NCBI GenBank assembly: GCA_036874045.1
Contig: CM072342.1
Coordinates: 6,160,501-6,224,500 of the forward strand
DNA from: Cymodocea nodosa
Taxonomy: Eukaryota > Streptophyta > Magnoliopsida > Alismatales > Cymodoceaceae
Length of the DNA stretch: 64,000 nucleotides
Direction of reading: 5' to 3'
Shown: positions 49,331 to 62,234 of the stretch, piece after piece
How positions within the stretch are numbered: position 1 is the stretch's first letter
How the letters are laid out: each line of letters starts with the position of its first letter
The notes under the pieces: generated by a model
Databases searched by the model: none
What the model saw: the letters and a program-made list of their open reading frames with translations, nothing else
What the model was told of the DNA's origin: nothing
Made by a program: the position numbers and the translations under genes

Positions 49331-50652
49331 TTTCTACACAAGCACAGTTTCAACAACTACAATAAAACATATGGAATAACAACAATAATAAAAATATTCA
49401 TATGCATTTGCGAATACCATTACATTCATATTTTTGTCAAAATTATATAAGAGAATTGCAAAAGTAAAAACAAAGTATAACAATTAATCATTGAACATGC
49501 TACACACGTCATGTAAATGAAATTTGTGGGAGTTCTACACAAAAGATTGGTCAAATCTTTTATGTGATGTTTGACAAAGGTTTAATTAATTCTTATAACT
49601 AATGTGCATCTATTGAACAAAGTGACATTTGAAACTCATAACATGAAGGAAGAAAATAGTATTATAAACTATTTATAATGGAAACAAATGTTCGACTAGA
49701 ATTTTTTTTCCCAGATCTCAAAGTAGCATAACAAAATAAAATCCAAACTCTTGCAAAGGTGGTAGTTAAGAATACCTAGCTATCAAGCAATGTTTCATCT
49801 TTCTCACACATACTACAGATTCCATAAATTAATGCTACTTTCAATCATCAATGAAAATTAGATATAATAAATTAGCATCAAATGTACAAATCCAGCAAAT
49901 AAGAAAAGGACCTACTTGCTTATGAAATAACTTCACAAATGTAAAAAGTATATGTGAAAATTAGGAATGTTGGGATTAAAATTTGTAACATGTGCAAGAA
50001 AACCATTTTGCAAGTAAATTTACAAATTTTCATATTAACGAATCAAAACTAAGTTAACCATTCACAAGATAAAAGGCTACCAATCAAAAGAGAAATTTTG
50101 ATTACATATTCTAGGTAGCAGTATAATTATGCAAAAAGGTGTATGTTGAAAAATGTGGCTGATAACTCATACACTGTCTTGAAAGTAACTTTTTAATTGA
50201 TTTGTTCCAAGGGAAAATTGACCTACAAAATATATGTAATACTAGTTCAGAAGTACACAGAAACTTACCAACTCAAGAAGACGTTTTTTACCATCAACTT
50301 GTTGCTGGCTCAAGCAAACATCACCATTAGCAGATCCCTTGGTTAACAACAACAATCTATTTCGATTTTCACCAGTCAAACATGACAGAGTCAACACTTT
50401 CTTTCCACTTAAACATGTTTGACTAGTATTATAAACATGAGATCTGGTTTATTACCTTCGTTCATCAGTAAAGCATGCAATAAAATTGGGGAAAAAAATA
50501 TTCTTCCATCGCACTCATGTATCAGATGCTATTATAGTGCAAAAAACAATGGCACTTCGAGTTTATTGAAAGTGAATAAAGATTTGTATCTTTAAGCCAA
50601 ACCTATTGGGTGGGCAACGACGGGCAACAACAGCTTTGAGCGACAGCAGCAG

Positions 50653-50757
50653 CTTCAGGCGACAGCGAGGGCTTCAGGTGACAGCGGTGGCTTCAGGCGA
50701 CAGCGAGGGCTTCAGGTGACAATGGTGGCTTCAGGCGACAGCGAGGGCTTCAATGGT
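50653..50757. repeat. 19-bp GC-rich minisatellite near the Harbinger right end
   Basis: CTTCAGG-starting units recur at 50653, 50672, 50691, 50710, 50729 and 50748, a strict 19-bp period, alternating CGACAGCGAGG and TGACAGCGGTG types (so a 38-bp higher-order unit). The region 50640-50990 is a GC-rich island with many CG dinucleotides in an AT-rich element, and may be the promoter side of the minus-strand genes. Confidence 0.9.
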
Positions 50758-51379
50758 TTCGGTGTGAGGAGGTTTCGACGGTGCTACGCGTAGGACGCTT
50801 CCGTGAGGGCGAGCAATGAGCGTGATTGCCAGTGCGAGTACGACGACGACTGTGAGGGCGAGTGCGAGCGGCAAGCGTGACGACGAGCACAACTGCGAGT
50901 GCGACGGCAACGGCGAGTGTGAGGGAGGGTGAGTGCATGCGCGAGAGGGTGAAAATTGCATGCCCTCTGGGTGAAAATCACGTGCGCGAGGGTGGGAAAA
51001 TTTCCGCCGGAAATGGAAATTGAATCTTATATATGGACGGAAATGTGTAGAATTCCTTTCCATCAATTGACATGCACACTAACGACTTACAAAAGGAAAG
51101 TTTAAACTTTACTTTCCTTTCCATGAATTCCGGTGTGCACTAACCCCCCTTTAGTGTAGTCCACCTTACTACAAACCTAGTCTAATGTGCTCATGCCAAA
51201 CATATAGACATTAGCTTACATTTCGTTAGGGACCATATAAAAAACAACATTTCAATGTTCAATACATTCCATCCCAATGGTAAGTTGTAGATGCTTTTAC
51301 AAAGGTTGTGCATTCTTTGGTTTTCAATGACTTTTGTCACAAGCTAAATCTTGGTGCCCTTCCTTCAACTTAAGGAGAG

Positions 51380-51593
51380 GTGTTAATGATATTAAGCATG
51401 TATACTTCTTGATGTATTATTTCATTTGTGTAATGAGGTTGCATAAATGAGCCTTCCAAAAGCCTCCTCAGGTTATATGTATACCAGTATCATGAATGAA
51501 AAATTAGTAGCATACACCTTTTATCACCAAAACCCTTCTATCTTGTGTGTGTCTCTCTAGTGGCTAGCTTCCCTCTAGTGCTCCCTCCGTTCA
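51380..51593 (+). repeat. 3' LTR of the Copia element
   Basis: Begins TGTTAATGATATTAAGC after a purine tract and ends CCGTTCA. It matches the 5' LTR with clear divergence, so the insertion is not recent. Confidence 0.85.
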
Positions 51594-52725
51594 ATGACTT
51601 TTTTAAGCATAAATGGTTAAATAATGAAAAAACTTGTTTTCTCATTATATATGTAACTATTTAGATTATGAAGAATGTAGATAGAGGTTATGCATTTATT
51701 TTTTAACTAATTAGTCATCTTCTCAAATTAATTGATATACTTTATATAGTTTTACCATTCATAGATTGTTAGTGGATTAATTACTAAGTTATTACTCATT
51801 AGATATAATTTATTTATTCTAAGTCTTTAAGAGATTTCGTAAGTTGTAGTAACAACTTTCGTAGATTTGTGAATGGAAGTGTACATTTTGGGATATGTGG
51901 TTTTCTACATATATGAATTTGTAATATGGACTTTAGATTTTGTATTTAGTTAGTGAATGGATAATTATATTCTGATTTTGTTATTGATATTGTTATTTTG
52001 GTTATAGTTGTTAAACATTTTAGGCAAGTACCATAACTTTGTAATATTAGGAAGAAGTTTTTCACATGTCTCTTTTAAATATGAACTTCTTTGTTAATAT
52101 TGTTTTTTTTTTTTCAATTTTTAAAATGTAGCATACACTGTAGTGTAGTGATGATCATTGACTCACCGTAAGGAAGGAATCACATGATCTAAGGTCCTAA
52201 ATAGCACTTCAAAAACATCAACATTTTCAATGTGCACTAGAACTTCAATGAAACATTTCATCAAACACTTGGACTTCATATATTCAACAGGGAAAGAATT
52301 CCCTTCTGTGGCCCAAGCAAAGAAGTTGGTACGTTTAAATGGTAACGAATGAAGAAATTGTGGGCGAAAACCTAAGAAATCTTTTTACTTTTCATCTATA
52401 TTTTGGTGACTATACGATTTTGGCTAAAGTGATATACCATGAGAGTGTATACAGGCAAAAATCCTTACCAGTACACCATTATCATTTATCCCACGAGAAA
52501 ATGCTACCGTAGCTATTTTGAGTAAAATATTTATCTTACGATTTAATATTTATTATTAACAAATTTTAAATTAATTTATCTAAAGAGAAATATTTAAAAT
52601 CTATCACATTATTGCTCGGCATTCTCGTTCCCTCCGCCTGATCGATCGCTCCTTCCGTAACACCACCAGTGCCGTCGTCACCCCACCTCCTTCCTCCACG
52701 AAACCGCCGCATCTCCTCCTCCACA
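51594..52725. other. Intergenic region between the Copia 3' LTR and FabZ
   Basis: AT-rich spacer with no recognised gene up to about 52600; the last 120 bp before the FabZ start are GC- and C-rich and likely form its promoter-proximal region and 5' leader. Confidence 0.5.
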
Positions 52726-55700
52726 ATGACCACCGCGCGGTGCCTCCTCCACTTCGGCCCCTCCCCAGGTCGAACCACATCTCCGCCTGCTGTCTTCTCC
52801 GCCCCAGGTCAGAGTCCCCCGAACGCCACAACTTTCCGATGCTTGCGACCTTCCGCCCGCCTCTCGCTCGCGCTTCCATCTGGGAGTTGGGGCAGGATCG
52901 TCTCTCGCTGCGCCGTAGGTGAGGCTGAGACCAAGGAGGAGGCATTGCCCATCGAGAAGAGTAGGTTTTTCGTCCCGTGCAATTTTGTCTTTTTTTTTCG
53001 TATGTCGTTTGAATGGAGAAAGATTTCATCCCTTTTCGCCTCATTCTTCTTCCGAGTTGCAGGATACCCGGCGTTTCCGACAGTAATGGATATCAATCAG
53101 ATCCGCGACATTTTGCCACACAGGTGCTTTATTTTGTCACCATTGAAGTCACAAGGTCCTTCCTTATGTGTGTGTCCCTGGCACGGCTGAGCGGGGTGTC
53201 TTTCCTCTAAATAGGATGCAGAAATGATGTTTGGTTTTTGTAGGTTTCCGTTTCTTCTAGTGGATAGAGTTATTGAGTACCAACCTGGAGTGTCCGCTGT
53301 GGCTATAAAGAATGTCACCATAAACGATAACTTCTTCCCGGGACACTTCCCTGAGCGACCAATTATGCCCGGTGTTCTCATGGTTGAGGTACCATTCCGA
53401 TCTGCTATTTTCCATTTTATGTTTGTTTTAGGAATATTGTCCGTAGCTAGAACCTGCAAAACAACCTAATAATTAAAGTCAGAATTAAAGAATAGACACC
53501 TGAACACCAAAAATCCTCCAGCTCTTCCCTCAACGCCCCTCCCATACCATAAGCCAATCAAGTTATTTTATTTCTGAGTTGCATACTTTAAAGAAAAATT
53601 AGGATAACTCGTACTTAACTTCCCCCACCAAATGCCAGATGCCCCAATGACAACGAATGTTTGTGTTCATGAACCATTCAACTGTAGCAGAGCATTACTT
53701 TCAAATTTTCAATTGTAACCTCTTGGTCCTCATCCAAATGTGAGCATAAATCAAAGCTTAAAATAAGGGTTTTTTGCTTTTGCAAGAAAAAAATTTTATT
53801 AGTAAAATATTTTTTTAATAGAAAGGAATTTTTCTTTACTCTGAACATTCCTTGGAATTGCTGAAACGGGAGCTATTATTATTGATTGTAAACTATCATC
53901 AATATTAATTGGATAAGGGGAAACTACAAGTTGGATCGATTTTATTTTGATATTCTAGAGTTATTAGATGAAAGAAAATACCCTAATTGTTTATTAATTT
54001 TAAAGCTAATAATGTGCGACTCAAATTTATTAAAAAACTTCGAAGTATCGGGAAACCAAATAAACAAAGCTCCTAATACACTGTTTTGGAGAAAAATCTA
54101 ATTATTGTCTAATGAATTACTCTGTAAAAGAATTTTATGACTTCTAGGAATGAAGAATCGTTCATCTTAAAGAAAATTGACAAATCTAAAATGAACCAAA
54201 CCGTGAAAGTCGCAGGACAAAAAATCAAGGCATGATCCACGTATTCAGTACAATCATTACCAGACACAGGAAGTATCTATCTCGAGCGAGCTCTTGGACA
54301 ATTTCACTTTAGTTGGTAGGATATCACTTGCAATTATCTGATAAGACATCACTGTCCTAGGGCTTGAGCACTTAAGAGATTTGGAAATTCTAAAGTGAAA
54401 ACCAATGCTGTTAATAATGGGTGTAGTGCGCTTCTAGAAGTGTAGAAATTTATATCCAGAATTTACTGAGAATATACTAATAGAGTGCATCAAATGGTTA
54501 GGAAGAATAAGAACTAAATGGGGCATCAAGAGTTTTGCTACAGTGGTCACATCAAAGATCTTATCAAGGCATCCACTTTTTAGGTCCTAAGACTAAGATC
54601 AACAAAAGCAACCGTATGTAAATCTTTGAGTTCCTCTCTATAGAAGGGGGTTGTTAAAGAACCATTAAAGTTAGAAATTGACTTATTGTAACAGACATTA
54701 ATATTTTCCCCCTTAACAATTAAATAATGTGAATTATCAAAAAGAATATGCTTGACCTTACAAATGCTTTGCCAATTACTTGAACTATTATGAGAAAGGA
54801 ATTCAACTTCCATTTTATATCAAACTTTTGTAAGTTAAAAAAACATGTGCTTGTCAAAGTCACATCGGTGGAAATATAGGAAACAAAATCAACTTCTATT
54901 AACAAATTACGATGTCAACATTGAGTTAATGTTTAATTCCATGATTAATAGCACATGAAGCTTTCCTTAATTTAGTGTTAAAGAAATATTTAACCCTTAG
55001 CACTCTAACTCAAAGGTCATTAGGATGCAATTGGATATGCCACCAAATTACAATGATAAAAGCAATATTAATATCTCCTTGATCATTAAATCCTAGTCCC
55101 CATAGATTTTTGTCTAATTTAAAGAATTCCCAATTACTTAATATAAATGTCTTAAAGTCCCACTAGAAGTGTCTTGTTAAGATATCAATTTTATGACACA
55201 GCTTTGGGTATCAAAAAGGAGGATAAATAGATTGTAGGAATTGTTGATGTAACCAATTTAATAAGAATTTCCTGACCTGCATGAGAGGAGAATTCTGACT
55301 ACTGATCCAATCGTGAGCCTTATCTAGAAATAAACCAAAAGATTTTATTTTATTTTTAACATAGAAAAGGGGACCCTCTAAATAAAGTTTGTCAGATTTC
55401 ATTAATCTAATAATATGAAACTATTTGTTTTCTCATTTTTTTGGTGGCTGACAATAAACTACCAATAAAATGGCTCACGTCTAATTGGAACCAAAAGCCC
55501 TTGTTCAGGGCAATGTCATCAATACTAGTTGCTATTTTTTTTAGAAAATGTCAACTTTGATGGTCAAATGTATCCTCGGAATATTTTTGAAGAAAACTGA
55601 AATTTAAGAATTGCAAGTTATAAGCAAGAAATGCTGTTACATGGAAATAGAATGGCAGTTGTATGCTCTGGAACATATGTCTAAAATTTTCGTGATTTTC

Positions 55701-58398
55701 TCATGTACGTGAGCGTTTATCAAGGTTGTTGCGATGCCTAGGCATCTATATTAGTAACTATTTTTGGAACTGTCTATATTATAATAAGAAATATGTGTGT
55801 ATATATATAGATATATATTAATGTACAACACACAGAAACAAAATTTCCATAAATAACACATATATTTAAATTTTTATAAGATATATGTCCAGAAATAACA
55901 TATTTAATTTATTTCTAGAATTTTATATATGTCCTAAAATAAAACATTTAATTATATTACCATAAATATTATATATAATTAAATAACAAGCACAACAACA
56001 TTGTCTAAAGTCACAACTTATAAATTAGCTTGTAACAAAATTCAATAAATAAGAATATAAAAGTACAACTACAAGAGGTTCAAAGTTCAAATGATACTAA
56101 TATAGAAAGTACAACTACAATCAAATTCAAAGCAACTACAATATTCAATGATTTTCTTCATCTTTCAATGAATCATCAAAATGTCTCCCAAGTTTTGCAT
56201 CATTTCTTTCATTGTCTTCACATTCTTCCCATGCTTCATTTTCCTTTTCTTCTTCCACTATATGATGTTTTTCTTTCATTGAATAAGGTTCTTTCAAATG
56301 TCTCACAAATACCACCACCTTGATGATGTGCATCACCACATCCTCTTCTTCTTGATGAAAGCAATTGTATGACTACTTTTTTGTATTACAACCTAAATTA
56401 TATTCTGAAGCTGTTATTGTTATATCAATTTGAGCCCATGCAAGTCCATTATCTCTGTAGATAAACTCATTGGCCGCTCTCCATGCCCTTGTCATCCATT
56501 CAATATTGTAATTAAGCTTCTAAACATGGAAAGGATTCAAGTTCTCATTATAGTTTCTATGCCGTCTTGCTTGGAATATTTTACACAAGTGTTTGCTATA
56601 ATTAACAAACCCCTTGTCCAATCTTTATTGCTACATTAGATCCATTCTTTTTGTTTGGATCTATTTCAAAAGAAAAAAAAATGACAAAAAATGTTAGTAA
56701 CTCAATGTATTATGTTAAAGAAACTAATATAAACAAAATAAGATGTTTGACGTTATAAAATCAAACATGCTCTAATTTGTTTCGCAATTGGAGATAATGC
56801 AACATAATCTAAGAATATGAATGGCAATTTTCTTATGGTCGGGTGAAAATTCCATAGGAGTCTCACCATGAAATGAACAGAAAAAACAATGATTAAAATC
56901 AGTGATTAAAAGCAGTGAATAAACATTAAATTTTAGGAAAATAGAAATCAATAAATAAATTGATAAAATACACACAGTTGAAGAAATTGAATGTCATTTT
57001 TGCCATTTCAGATCTAAATTTAGCCCTTTCTATACCCGTATGCCTTTATAGAAAATGCGATTTTTCAATATTCTTCATTGTCCCATCCTTTCAGCATCTT
57101 GGAATGCCGACTCATAATGATCAGTACAAACTAACCTCTCTCTTACATCATGGTTCATGAGTGGCTAAAAAATGCATCCGCTCCAAACAAACGTAGATCA
57201 AAATGTAAACACTACTATCTATCAACAATGTCAAGAATGAATTTGTAGTCCTTTTTCTTTTCACTGAATTTCACAAAAAAAAAAATTTCATTCTTATAAC
57301 TTTTGCACTTTCACTTCAAAAAAGGGATGGACAAGTGAGCTTCCATGACCTATTGTGATTGTTGTGCTATTTTTTTGAAGTATTTTGATGCATTTGATGA
57401 GATAACATTAAGATGGAGTTCTCAGTGCGGTCCTGATTGTCAGTTCTAAGTTCAAGAAAATTATGAAAAATAAATGAGAAGTATTGTACATGTTAGGCAC
57501 CACGTTCCATTCATTGTATTGATTTGATTTTTAAGGACTTTGGGAAGAAAATTAGTAGGGAGTTGGGAGGACACTCATTAAGTTCAAATTGTCAATAACT
57601 TCACATATAATCATACCTATATATTTGTGGACGTGTGAAGACTTCTGATTGTTGTGGTGTTAACTTGATACATTCCACGGCTATAAGATTTGCCAACTTA
57701 CATCATGTTTTAAAGCCCGTGTTTGATTTAGAAGGGTGGTACAAAACAAATAACACAAAAGTAATGCCTTCTTGGTAGAAATGTTAGGATGGTGGTGCTT
57801 GCAAAGATGATCCTGATTAGATAGGGATGGGAACCATACTATTTTGTAGTATCGTTTTACTTGAAGATTGTAGATTGGAATTTGTTACTTCTTTTTTTAA
57901 TTTGGATATTTTTATTGTAATCTGTTCTATTTCATTTATATTCAAAGTATGACAACTGACAGTGAATTACTATCATTCTTTGGGTACTTTCATCCTCTCA
58001 CCTATAGTTTCTAATGAACTGCTTATCCTCTTTCTTTAAAGATAATGTTCCCTTGATGATTGTCTAAAAAATAATAATGGTTGTTTGTGTATCTTAGTCA
58101 AATGCTGAATGTGTTAAATCATCTGATGCAATTTTGCTTTTGCCAGGCAATGGCTCAGGTCGGAGGCCTCGTAATGCTGCAACCGGAAGTAGGTGGTTCT
58201 CGAGACAATTTCTTCTTTGCTGGAATCGACAAAGTGAGATTCCGAAAACCTGTCATTGCAGGGGACACCTTGGTCATGAGAATGACGTTGACAAAGTTGC
58301 AAAAGCGCTTTGGAATTGCAAAGATGGAAGGCAAAGCATATGTTGGCGGTGAAGTTGTTTGTGAGGGTGAATTTCTTATGGCAATGGGAAGTGAATGA
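52726..58398 (+). CDS. FABZ: FabZ, 3-hydroxyacyl-[acyl-carrier-protein] dehydratase, plastid
   Basis: FabZ removes water from 3-hydroxyacyl-ACP in each cycle of plastid type II fatty acid synthesis. Exons are 52726-52960, 53063-53123, 53244-53388 and 58147-58398, all GT-AG, giving 230 aa, near the usual plant length. The first 65-80 residues are Ser/Arg/Pro-rich like a plastid transit peptide. The hot-dog core starts [36 protein letters not shown] holds catalytic His133, and MVEAMAQVGG holds Glu147, encoded at the last codon of exon 3. [13 protein letters not shown] completes the fold. The ATG at 52726 is preferred to the non-ATG upstream extension. Intron 3 is 4.76 kb and carries hAT debris, yet its boundaries preserve the frame. 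The catalytic Glu is the last codon before that long intron, so correct splicing there is essential. Confidence 0.97.
56145..57250 (-). mobile_element. hAT transposase remnant in FabZ intron 3
   Basis: On the minus strand, weak matches to the C-terminal half of plant hAT transposases appear in order. One is ILDIVDR near 57235. Another is [20 protein letters not shown] at about 56835-56775, like the hAT dimerisation motif (family form IRILSQTCSSSGCERNWS). Near 56190 is [13 protein letters not shown], like hAT tails. Frameshifts and stops are frequent, so only a degraded remnant is claimed. Confidence 0.45.
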
Positions 58399-61345
58399 GG
58401 GATGTTTTCAAATGATTTCTGGCATTAAATTCCTCCAAGATTTATCGGGAGCTTTGGGTCTGTGATGGAAGTCACTTTTCTTCATTTTCATCCTTGAACT
58501 CTGTCCCTTATTTAGTGATGATGATGATGAAGGGAAGATCCTTGCCTTAAAGTACTCTTCCTTTCTTTCAAGTAATATTTGAATCTGACAATTCACATAG
58601 AGCTTGACTTTGGACAGCAATTGACAATACATCTTTTTGATGTAACGCCTAACTACATAATTTGGTTAGGGATGTAGTCTTTAATTTGTTAGAAAATATC
58701 CTCCTACGTGAATCTACATAAAATGGAACATGACCTATTGTGGGGATTGAACGGCGTCATTGTTTTGCAGCTTGTGTTTTGAATGACTGTTGTGCTTTAC
58801 CCCAAACAAGAGACCGAGGAATATGAATGTTGAAATGTTGCTTTCTTGCAGACAAGTGGAGAAGAAAAAGTGACTAAAATTATGTGATGGAAATATTGCA
58901 AGATGGCAGTGCTTGGCTTGTTGGCCTCTTGCTCTGTTCGGTGAAAGGTTACAGGCATTTTGTCACCAGAAAGTTGAAATGGTTCTCAACGAAAGGCATT
59001 ATTCCAGCTCAGAAACAGGGAGGTGAGAGCTTCTTTTGCAAATATAAAGAGGTGAGGCCTCACCACCAGAAAAAAAAAATCCACAGCCTTCCGTTGATGA
59101 TGCAGGTCTGATTCTATGGCATGTTTTCTTGCCTACCGTTTATACCATGACATCAAAGTAAAGCATCTATTCACATTCTTTTTCTCCAGTTCATTCTCTG
59201 TTGCTTCGTGTCACTTTTTGATCGTGCTGGACGGAATCGTATCATGCTACCACAATTTCCACTTCTACGTAAGTTAATACCACACAAAAAGTATTGCAGT
59301 TCTGTTTGAATGCATGCAATTGAATTATTGCTAATCATGAACACCACCATGATCTCAATGACATGAATAGAAGTGGTGATTTTTTTAATAATGACAGTGA
59401 TCATTATTAAATTTTAGTAAAAGTTATGAGTATTTATTACATCTCTTGGGCCCTCCACTGATTCCATCCCTACAGCAGCCATGAAAGGATCGTTGCTTTC
59501 CGTTTGTAAACGTTCCTTGTGGTGGACGGAGGAGGTAAAAAAAAAAGACATTTCATGATTGTGACCGGCAAAGAAGAGTACAGAAAAGGGGGGTGCAACT
59601 TGGGTCGGGTCGTGATCAATCTGCCTCAATTAAATCTTTAATATGAGGCTATTGTAAATACCAGTAATAATCTTAGTTTCAAATTTAACCAGACTTCTTC
59701 CAAATGATGCACTCCTCAGGTGTCCTTGGAGAAGTGCTGTTGTAATAATTGTGCTGCAGTTCACCAAACGTGAGACGATTCATATGGTGGAGGAAGAAAT
59801 CGACCTTGTCTTTCTCCTTTGATACGGAAGAAAACGAGGTCGCCAGGAGTGAATGCGCACAACTTTGAAGGTGTTGGACAATTTTTCGCTGACAATGGTA
59901 ATTTTTGTATTTATTGGAATTTAAATTACGATGGTTCAGATGCTATCATTTTCTTGCTTGAGGGAGGAGACACATATATAGAAGCCTAAGCAAGTACCAC
60001 CAAATTAAGATTCCTTCCTCTCCTTTTTCTGGCAGTGTAATTATTAAAATTGGTTTGGTCATCATCGGCTTTGATGCTCATGCACTGATATTTCCTTTGA
60101 AAATAATGATTTCGAATTATAAATATCGTTGCTTTTAGCCAATTAAACCATTAGAATCGATTCATATGTTAGTATTCATGTGAGTTAAGACGAGCACAAA
60201 AGAGAAGGGTGATAACTGAATTGAGAATGCAGTCCCTCAAGAGAAAAAGAATAGGATGTGCATCAAATCCTTCAATGCAGCTCAAGATCTCTTCTCCCAA
60301 GGAGCATTAACTAGACCTTCATTGCGCTAATCCCAAGGAAAGAAAAGAAAAGAAAAGAAAAGAGTCAATTAGAGAGTTTCTGATGGCTCATCTACCTTCT
60401 AAACAATAACTACGGAAGAGGAGAACCCCTCCCTCCATCCTCTTACCACCTTCATCCCAAACAGCATGTTTGATTAGAACTAAACAGTGCTTCTTAGTGA
60501 AAGGAGTCTAATTCCTTTCAGGAATAAATCTTCTAGTGGACGGAGTAATGAATGTTTGATTAATTTTAATAAGCCTTCTCTAACTGGTTGGGGATCAACG
60601 AAGACAGACTAATGAAGCCATGCTGCCCTCCGGTTGGTACTCTTTCTTGCCTTCTGAAACGAAGTTAAAAGTACGTAAAAAGCTTCGTTACCATTGAATA
60701 ATGTTTTTCGAGGATATTATTGGTTTCATCAAGTAGTATTGTTTATATGAATAATTTATGCAAAGAGCTGGGTGATGGTACCCCCGTACAAGTTTTTAAT
60801 CTCCCCTTCCGCAGGGCGGGGAAAATAATTGCTCGCTACGCGACGAGAGCGGCAGTGCCGGGGACGCCATCGCTGCAACGGACGGACGATCGCCTCCTTC
60901 CCTTCCTTCCTTCCATCTCTCCATCCTTGGAGTTCGAAACCCAACTTGCAGCTACAATAATTATTATATTAGACTCCACGGTTTTGGTCGCAGGGAGGGA
61001 GAAAAAGAGAGCGAACCCGTCGAAAGGGAAAGGTGGTGGTGGACTATTCGCTATTGTAAACATGGAGGGAGGGGATGGGTGGGATGCTGGTGACAGCCGC
61101 CGCTGATGATGTCTGCGGTGTGGATGTTGAGATCCCAACAACCAACGGCTTAGATCTTCCCTCCCCTTCTTTTAATCTCCACCACACCTGATACACTCCC
61201 TCACCCTCCTCCTCCTCCTCCTCCTCCTCCTGTCTCACTCCCTCCTCTGTGGCCTCGTCATACACGCATCCATCCCCCCTGCCCTCCACTCCCCCCCTTG
61301 GTCTGTTTCTTCCTCCTCCCCCTCTTGCCGCCGTTGAACAACACC
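58399..61345. other. Intergenic region between FabZ and the FLZ gene
   Basis: FabZ 3' region, then spacer with an (AAAAG)n run near 60338-60364 and, from about 60830, a GC-rich stretch leading to the FLZ gene. A (CTC)n run at 61205-61231 lies in its likely leader. Open frames at 60720-61106 show only low-complexity translation. No other gene is supported. Confidence 0.5.
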
Positions 61346-62234
61346 ATGTTGTTGGGCAAGAGGCCAAGGCCGCCCATGAGGAGAACCACCAGCATGAGGG
61401 AGTTCTCCCCTGACGTGGGGGCCCCGGGCCTGGACAAGATCCACGAGGAAGGAGTGCCCCCAGAGGTGTTGAACACTTCCACCACCACTGCTCCTGCGAT
61501 TACTACTGCTACCGGGGGTGGTGACGAGGGTGCAACAACACATCAGTTTCAGCAGCAGCTACCGCTGCGGACTCTTGGGAATATGGAGGAGTGGGAGAAG
61601 AGATACATGACGGCCCTAGTGTCACCGGTCAGGAGGAACGCCCCGAGGAGGAACTCCGGAGATTTCGCGGTGGAGCCGGCCCACTTCCTCCGGGCCTGTG
61701 GGTTGTGCCGGAGGAGCTTGGCCCCGGGCAAAGATATCTTTATGTACAGGTAACCAATCACAAAAGCGCGTCCTTCTTGAATTGTTTCAAAGCCCAACTA
61801 TTTTCTCTTCCTAAAGCAGATTTGTGTTCGGCAAATCAAAGCCACCGATGCCATACTCTTAGTTCTTAAAAATCCATCATCATCTTTTATTTTCCTCGAT
61901 CCACCTGCAGCACCGAGATGTGAATTAAGTAGTTCCCTAGCTATTTTTATTCACCTTGAGATACGCACATCAAATTATCACAAACTCAACGTCGCCGTCT
62001 CCTTCCTATCCGGCTGCAGCAAGCGCCGCTGAATTTATCTCTATCTAACGATTTCTTTCTGGCAGGGGGGAGATTGCGTTCTGCAGCTCTGAGTGCCGAC
62101 AGCAACACATGACTCAGGACGAGAGGAAGGACAACAAGTGCTTGGTGACGTCCATGAAGAAAGAAGCCACGCCCACCAACGCCGCACCGGAGTCGTCCTC
62201 CGGCTCCGGCGGAGAAGCAGTGGCGGCCGCCTGA
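61346..62234 (+). CDS. FCS-like zinc finger (FLZ, DUF581) protein
   Basis: FLZ proteins bind SnRK1 energy-sensing kinase subunits through a short zinc finger and act as adaptors in sugar and stress signalling. Two exons, 61346-61749 and 62066-62234, join in frame to 190 aa. The FLZ motif spans about residues 114-150: FLRACGLCRRSL with Cys118 and Cys121, DIFMYRGEIAFC with Cys141, and SSECRQQ with Cys145. The intron falls inside the finger, right after MYR's second base, as is usual for the family. The N-terminus (MLLGKRPRPPMRRTTSM) has the Arg/Pro and TTSM pattern common in one FLZ subgroup. The rest is Ser/Thr/Gly-rich and probably disordered. The ATG at 61346 is chosen because upstream codons are low-complexity leader sequence. 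Confidence 0.93.

Larger units (their letters stand above)
44686..51150 (-). mobile_element. PIF/Harbinger DNA transposon nested in the Copia RNase H region
   Basis: The 6465-bp element is bounded by inverted ends GGGGCTGTTAGTGCA (left) and, on the other strand, AGGGGGGTTAGTGCA (right). It is flanked by a TTA direct repeat (44683-44685 and 51151-51153), the target duplication typical of this superfamily. The Copia frame continues across the site if one TTA and the element are removed, which supports the limits. It carries two minus-strand genes typical of autonomous members: a Myb/SANT-like ORF1 (49330-48296) and a DDE transposase (47972-46566). Both are broken. Internal satellites lie at 45410-46290 and 50653-50757. 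Confidence 0.92.
41637..51593 (+). mobile_element. Degenerate Ty1/Copia LTR retrotransposon with a nested insertion
   Basis: LTRs at 41637-41888 and 51380-51593 match well (both carry TTAAGCATGTATACTTCTT and AATGAGGTTGCA), start TG and end CCGTTCA, and differ by many substitutions plus a 6-bp indel near the start. A primer-binding site TGGTATCAAAG (41895-41905), close to initiator-tRNA-Met complement, follows the left LTR; a purine tract AAGGAGAGG precedes the right one. Internal fragments, in Copia order: gag (42272-42570), integrase C-terminus (42806-43020), reverse transcriptase (about 43500-44050, with VYVDDIIIT near 43935), and RNase H (44480-44685 and 51154-51290). Stops break the frame in many places and much of protease and integrase is missing. 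Without the nested transposon the element is about 3.5 kb. No matching target-site duplication was clear. Confidence 0.9.

Noticed and set aside
60720..61106. A 128-codon frame upstream of the FLZ gene
   Set aside because: Low-complexity translation, no family resemblance, and it lies in the probable FLZ promoter and leader.
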